Shown: positions 60,329-64,000 of the stretch, one piece after another
Layout of the letters: every line of letters starts with the position of its first letter
How positions within the stretch are numbered: the first letter of the stretch is position 1
Assembly: GCA_944367565.1 (NCBI GenBank)
Contig: CALVWR010000009.1
Location: forward strand, 1 to 64,000
Origin: an uncultured Clostridia bacterium
GTDB lineage: Bacteria; Bacillota; Clostridia; Christensenellales; Borkfalkiaceae
Direction: 5' to 3'
DNA length: 64,000 nucleotides
Made by a program: the position numbers and the translations under genes
Notes under the pieces: model-generated
What the model saw: the letters and a program-made list of their open reading frames with translations, nothing else
Databases searched by the model: none
What the model was told of the DNA's origin: nothing

Positions 60329-61492
60329 ATGAAAATTTTACAGACGCTCGATTGTTATTATCCCAAATTCGACGGGCCGACAAACGTCATCACCAATTAC
60401 AGCAAAAGTCTGCAAAAAGTGAAACACGCCGACGTAGATGTTTTTGTCCCGCGCTTTCCGAACTATACGGACAATCAGCCGTTTCGCGTATTCCGCGTAA
60501 AATCCATCCCCACGGCGGACGGATATTATCAGGGAACGCCGGGACTGGATAAAAAACTTAAAAAAACGCTGAAGGAAAACAAGTACGAGATCATTCACCT
60601 CCATTCCCCGTTCACAATGGGACGTTTTTTCGCTAACTACGGAAAAAAACACAATATCCCGACGATTTTTTCTTTCCACACCAAATTCAAGGAGGATTTT
60701 GAACGGATTCTTCATCTCAAACCCCTCGTGAATTTCATGATGCACTATATGATGAAAACCATCAACACCTGCGATTACGTACTGACCGTTTCGCAAGGCG
60801 CCGCCGAAGAACTCCGTTCTTACGGGTATAAAAAGGAAATTACCGTCATCACGAACGGAACCGATCTCGTCTATCCCGAAAACGCGGCGGAACTGATCGG
60901 AAAAGTCGATGAAAAGCACGCGCTTTCCGGTCAAAAGAACGTCTTTCTTTCCGTGGGACGCATCGTGGAAAACAAACGCATCGATCTTGTGCTGAACGCG
61001 CTGAAGATCGTGAAAGAACGCGGCTATGATTTCCGTTTTCTCATCGTGGGCGACGGGTCCTACAAAGAAAAACTGGAAAGCAACGTACGCCGCCTCGATC
61101 TGGAAGATAAGGTTATCTTCACCGGAAAGATCATGGACCGCGCCCTCCTTTCGGGCTATTATTTAAGAAGCGATCTGTTTATGTTCCCCTCCACCTTCGA
61201 CACGGCAAGCCTTGCTCCCATCGAAGCGGCGGCGCTGAAACTGCCGAGTCTGATGACGCGGGGTTGCTCCACGGCGGAGATCATCACCGAAAACCGCAAC
61301 GGATTTCTCGCGGACGACAACGTGCAGAGCTGGGCGGACACGATCTGCCGCATCGTCGACGACAAAGAACTGCTCGCCGCGGCGAAGGAAAACTGCTACA
61401 AGGAAGTCTACCGCACCTGGGACGACGTCTGCGAAGAAGTTTACGCTTTCTACGAGAAGGCGATCCGCGAAAAAAAGAACGCGAAAAAATAA
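60329..61492 (+). CDS. GT4 glycosyltransferase
   Basis: A 387-residue GT-B fold enzyme. The N-terminal half starts MKILQTLDCYYPKFDGPTNV, and IIHLHSPFTMGRF gives the acceptor-side motif. The C-terminal domain has LSVGRIVENKRIDLVL (about 206-221), IVGDGSYKEKLE and the EX7E-type donor motif around FDTASLAPIEAAA. It would add a sugar to a lipid or surface glycan; with glf adjacent, galactofuranose or a diacylglycerol-type acceptor are options. The ATG directly follows the glf stop (TAAATG). Confidence 0.9.
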   Translation: MKILQTLDCYYPKFDGPTNVITNYSKSLQKVKHADVDVFVPRFPNYTDNQPFRVFRVKSIPTADGYYQGTPGLDKKLKKTLKENKYEIIHLHSPFTMGRFFANYGKKHNIPTIFSFHTKFKEDFERILHLKPLVNFMMHYMMKTINTCDYVLTVSQGAAEELRSYGYKKEITVITNGTDLVYPENAAELIGKVDEKHALSGQKNVFLSVGRIVENKRIDLVLNALKIVKERGYDFRFLIVGDGSYKEKLESNVRRLDLEDKVIFTGKIMDRALLSGYYLRSDLFMFPSTFDTASLAPIEAAALKLPSLMTRGCSTAEIITENRNGFLADDNVQSWADTICRIVDDKELLAAAKENCYKEVYRTWDDVCEEVYAFYEKAIREKKNAKK

Positions 61493-61574
61493 ACTTTGTA
61501 CTTTGCTCGGACAGATCGGCAAAGACAACATCAACCGAATGTCTGAAAAGCGGTCTATCGTTTAACGATCCGTT

Positions 61575-61608
61575 AAAAAAAGGAAAGGCGGTCGCCTTTC
61601 CTTTTTTA
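61575..61608 (+). terminator. terminator of glf-glycosyltransferase
   Basis: A run of A then GGAAAGGCG (61582-61590) pairs with CGCCTTTCC (61593-61601) and is followed by T6. It can also stop minus-strand transcripts. Confidence 0.85.
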
Positions 61609-61645
61609 TTTTATTCGGTGTTGCACGTTTGTTCATCTGTGATTT

Positions 61646-61894
61646 TTATCTGACGATTTTTTCGTACATTGTATCGAGGAACGCTTTGTATTCCGCAAAA
61701 GAGATCTTCCTGCAGAGCGCGACGTGATTATACGCCGTTTTCCCTTCGGCAAGCATTTCGGACACCAGAAACGCCTTCGCCTTAAGCCCTTCCGCCGCCC
61801 GCACGCGGGACAGCGGCGGACAAACGCATTCGGCTTCGGAAAATGTCTGCTTTCCCTGATTTTTTCCATATTTTTCGGATAAAATTGTATAAAT
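61646..61894 (-). pseudogene. coding-like remnant without a start codon
   Basis: A minus-strand frame of 82 codons ends at a TAA (61646-61648). It has codon third-position bias like the neighbours and reads plausibly (ILSEKYGKNQGKQ, then RAAEGLKAKAFLVSEML and SFAEYKAFLDTMYEKIV), but has no ATG, GTG or TTG before an internal methionine; an upstream stop limits it. Another frame with an ATG is arginine-rich and looks like its shadow. A gene fragment or a frame-shifted small gene is likely. Confidence 0.4.
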
Positions 61895-62001
61895 TTATCC
61901 TATTATCGTATTTTTTTGTACTATCATTTTAACATACCGAAAATCGGAATACTTGTCGTATTCTGCTGAAAACTTGCTGTATATTATCACAAAAAAATAC
62001 A

Positions 62002-62035
62002 GGCGGAAACTTTTCCAACCTGTACTTTCCTCTTT
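62002..62035 (-). terminator. terminator of the DtxR-type gene
   Basis: On the minus strand TACAGG pairs with CCTGTA, with a partly paired GGAAA/TTTCC inside, followed by T7. Confidence 0.7.
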
Positions 62036-62041
62036 TTGCCG

Positions 62042-62428
62042 TTATTTTTGTTCGTCTTTGTTTCCCACGAATCCTTTCAGAACTTCAAACAGTTCGTCGG
62101 AGATCACGTGCTCGATCCGGCAGGCGTCATTTTCCGCCGTTTCGGAATCCGCGCCCAGTTGCCTTAAGGCTTCTTGCAGGACCCGATGACGCTCGTAAAC
62201 GCCTTCCGCTTTTTTCAATCCCGCTGCGGTAAAAGTGATCCTTCCCGATGTGTCGATCTCGATATATCCCTTTTCCCTGAGAAGATTTACGCCTCTGGAA
62301 ACGCTCGATTTTGCATAGCCGAGCCATGCCGCCACATCTACGGAATGAACTTCTCCGCCCTTTTTCCGCAGCAACAGAATCGTTTCCAGATACATTTCCT
62401 CCGATTCCCGGTTTTTTCTTAAACTCAA
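62042..62428 (-). CDS. DtxR/MntR family metal-dependent regulator
   Basis: A 128-residue regulator. The N-terminal winged helix has SEEMYLETILLLRKKGGEVHSVDVAAWLG (about 9-37, split) and SSVSRGVNLLREKGYI, with the metal-dimer domain following: ERHRVLQEALRQLG and ACRIEHVIS (about 104-112) give His and Glu ligands. There is no SH3-like third domain, so it is MntR-like. It starts at a TTG that overlaps the metH stop (TTGA), with GGGGA upstream. Manganese or iron sensing is likely; its target here is unknown. Confidence 0.88.
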   Translation of the reverse strand: MSLRKNRESEEMYLETILLLRKKGGEVHSVDVAAWLGYAKSSVSRGVNLLREKGYIEIDTSGRITFTAAGLKKAEGVYERHRVLQEALRQLGADSETAENDACRIEHVISDELFEVLKGFVGNKDEQK

Positions 62429-64000
62429 CGTTTTTTCCCCTTTTCCGTGATCTGTCTCTTTTTGTATGCCTCGTTTACTTCTTCCGCATACCGCACCGTT
62501 TCCATCGCGTCCTTTGCGTATTTATCGGCACCGATCTTCTCCGCGTATTCTTTGTTCAGCACCGCACCCCCGACAACGACTCTGCACCAAGGCGCCCGCT
62601 CTTTCAGCATACGCACCGTCTCTTCCATCGCGGGTACGGTGGTCGTCATCAGCGCACTCAACCCGACAATCGGCGCTTGCAGCCGTATCGCCGTTTCCAC
62701 CACCGTTTCGGAAGGCACGTCCCTGCCGAGATCCGTCACCGCAAATCCGTAATTTTCAAGCAATAATCTCACGATGTTTTTCCCGATATCGTGAATATCG
62801 CCCTTCACCGTTGCAATGACAAACCGACATTTATCCGCCGCTTTTTCTCCCTTCATGGCGGACTTGATCTCTTCAAATGCCGCCTTTGCCGCTTCCGCGC
62901 TCATCAGAAGCTGCGGCAGATACACCGTTTTATTTTCAAAACCTGCTCCCACCTTATCGAGAGCGGGTATGATCTCTTTCTGCACGATCTCCATCGGCGC
63001 GTTTTCTTTCAGCGCTTCCTTCGTCCATGCCGCGGCCTGCTCTTTCAGACCTTTAATCACCGCGTGCTGTAAATAAGAAGCCTCTTTGTTTTCGCCGTCC
63101 GTTCCTTTAAGCGGCGTCGGATCCTGCGACTGCGACGTTACGGGCAACGCCTGCACAAACCCGATATACGCTTCGCAATTTTCATCCTTTCCCGTCAGCG
63201 CGTTATAGGCATAATACGCTTTCATCATCTCCGACGAATACGGATTCATGATTGCGGCGGATAACCCCGCGTTCAACGCCATGGTGAAAAACGTTCCGTT
63301 CACAATATCCCGCCGGGGTAAACCGAACGAAACGTTCGACACGCCGAGCGACGTCATCAGCCCTCTTTCCGAAAGCATCCTGACCGCGCGGAGCGTTTCC
63401 GCCGCGGCGTTTTTATCCGCGCTGATCGTCAGCGCAAGCGGATCGAAAATCAGATCTTTCTTTCCGATCCCGTATTTTCCCGCCTCCGCAAGGATTTTTT
63501 CCGCTATTTTTACACGGCCTTCCGCCCGCTCGGGAATTCCGTCTTCATCAAGCGTGAGCGCGACGACGACGCCGCCGTACTTTCTGACAAGCGGAAAGAC
63601 TTCCGCCATACTTTCCGCCTTTCCGTTTACCGAATTCACCATCGGCTTTCCGTTATACCTGCGCAACGCCTGTTCCATCGCGCGGCTGTCGGAGGTATCG
63701 ATCTGCAACGGAAGATCGCTGACCGCCTGCAATTCGCATACGGCAGTCTTTAACATCGCCGTTTCATCGATCTCCGGCAACCCCACGTTCACATCGAGAA
63801 TCTGCACGCCTTTTTCCTGCTGCGCGATCCCTTCTTGCAGAATATAACCGATGTCTCCCGCCCGAAGCGCTTCCTTGCATTTCTTCTTGCCCGTCGGGTT
63901 GATTCTCTCCCCGATCAGCACCGGCTCCGCGCCGAAACATACCGCATGGGTATACGAAGATACCGCCGTCCTTTCCCGTTTTACGATTTCCCGCGGACGT
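62425..64000 (-). CDS. metH: MetH-type methionine synthase, 3' part (partial)
   Basis: The gene runs off the window at 64000; its frame is open to the edge, reading REIVKRERTAVSSYTHAV before VLIGERINPTGKKK. So the homocysteine-binding domain lies outside. Present are the methyltetrahydrofolate domain (IGERINPTGKK; LDVNVGLP; QIDTSDSRAMEQAL; VNSVNGK) and the cobalamin domain, whose cap is followed by the B12 signature DIHDIG (about 372-377 from VLIGE) with the GGAVL strand. There is no C-terminal reactivation domain, so a separate reactivating protein is needed. A GTG at 63921 is internal, not the start. Confidence 0.92.
   Translation of the reverse strand, partial: RPREIVKRERTAVSSYTHAVCFGAEPVLIGERINPTGKKKCKEALRAGDIGYILQEGIAQQEKGVQILDVNVGLPEIDETAMLKTAVCELQAVSDLPLQIDTSDSRAMEQALRRYNGKPMVNSVNGKAESMAEVFPLVRKYGGVVVALTLDEDGIPERAEGRVKIAEKILAEAGKYGIGKKDLIFDPLALTISADKNAAAETLRAVRMLSERGLMTSLGVSNVSFGLPRRDIVNGTFFTMALNAGLSAAIMNPYSSEMMKAYYAYNALTGKDENCEAYIGFVQALPVTSQSQDPTPLKGTDGENKEASYLQHAVIKGLKEQAAAWTKEALKENAPMEIVQKEIIPALDKVGAGFENKTVYLPQLLMSAEAAKAAFEEIKSAMKGEKAADKCRFVIATVKGDIHDIGKNIVRLLLENYGFAVTDLGRDVPSETVVETAIRLQAPIVGLSALMTTTVPAMEETVRMLKERAPWCRVVVGGAVLNKEYAEKIGADKYAKDAMETVRYAEEVNEAYKKRQITEKGKKR

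Noticed and set aside
61633-61869. A 78-codon frame with two CxxC-like pairs, suggesting a zinc protein
   Set aside because: The frame is rich in Arg and Lys, and an overlapping frame has better codon bias; it reads as a shadow of that frame.
63921-63921. A GTG at 63921 as the start of the cobalamin-binding protein
   Set aside because: The frame is open to the window edge and the upstream residues match the MetH linker, so the gene is partial rather than starting there.
1-64000. CRISPR arrays, rRNA genes and prophage structural genes
   Set aside because: No regularly spaced direct repeats, no rRNA-like sequence and no capsid or tail genes were seen.

Overview
The window reads as chromosome of an anaerobic, low-to-mid GC Gram-positive bacterium of the class Clostridia, probably a gut lineage. 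The grounds are the dgt-gtrA-dnaG-rpoD-trmK-nif3 order, a ribosomal protein L27 with a cleavable N-terminal extension, strong Shine-Dalgarno sites with sigma-A type promoters, lipoprotein-type solute-binding proteins, CdaA, an archaeal-type phosphoglycerate mutase and several lipobox proteins. Species cannot be fixed from the sequence.

Layout. (1) 1-4226: tRNA-Leu(GAG), then the minus-strand operon polA-coaE-lytic transglycosylase, and tRNA-Leu(CAA). (2) 4400-22187: a glycan-use locus. One compact minus-strand operon (19095 down to 4400) encodes two sugar ABC permeases, a solute-binding lipoprotein, a GH123-like/DUF4091 lipoprotein, a series of exported proteins built from repeated beta-sandwich-like modules, a 48-residue leaderless small protein and a cytoplasmic DUF4838 protein. 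A divergent AraC regulator (19365-20267) and a second operon (sialidase-like protein plus N-acetylneuraminate lyase-like protein) complete it. Both minus-strand promoters carry the same pair of 21-bp-phased TGCAAAAT boxes at identical distances from the -10, so they look like one regulon, probably for sialylated host glycans. (3) 22500-26120: a small mobile element or its remains, with a sigma-like regulator, a 57-residue protein, a decayed copy of that module and a large serine recombinase. (4) 26167-41897: housekeeping genes: a GGGtGRT/NifU-like pair, an OGG-type glycosylase, rplU-rpmA, the dgt-dnaG-rpoD operon, ung, an aPGAM-type mutase, and an LDH/MDH family enzyme. (5) 42071-47326: an SDR enzyme, two almost identical tandem ABC exporters with duplicated promoters, and a small membrane protein. 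(6) 47520-64000: malic enzyme, aspartate kinase, DUF1015 protein, cdaA, holA, comEC, a two-component system facing a Cthe_2159-like exported protein, a YihY/BrkB membrane protein, UDP-galactopyranose mutase with a glycosyltransferase, a DtxR-type regulator and the 3' two thirds of a MetH-type methionine synthase that runs off the window.

How the parts work together. The best supported multi-gene story is the glycan locus: surface lipoproteins would bind and trim an extracellular glycan, the ABC system would import oligosaccharides (no ATPase gene is present, so a shared one is implied), and the cytoplasmic sialidase-like and NanA-like proteins would release and split sialic acid. The modular surface proteins and the coupled 48-residue protein are the least familiar part of the window.
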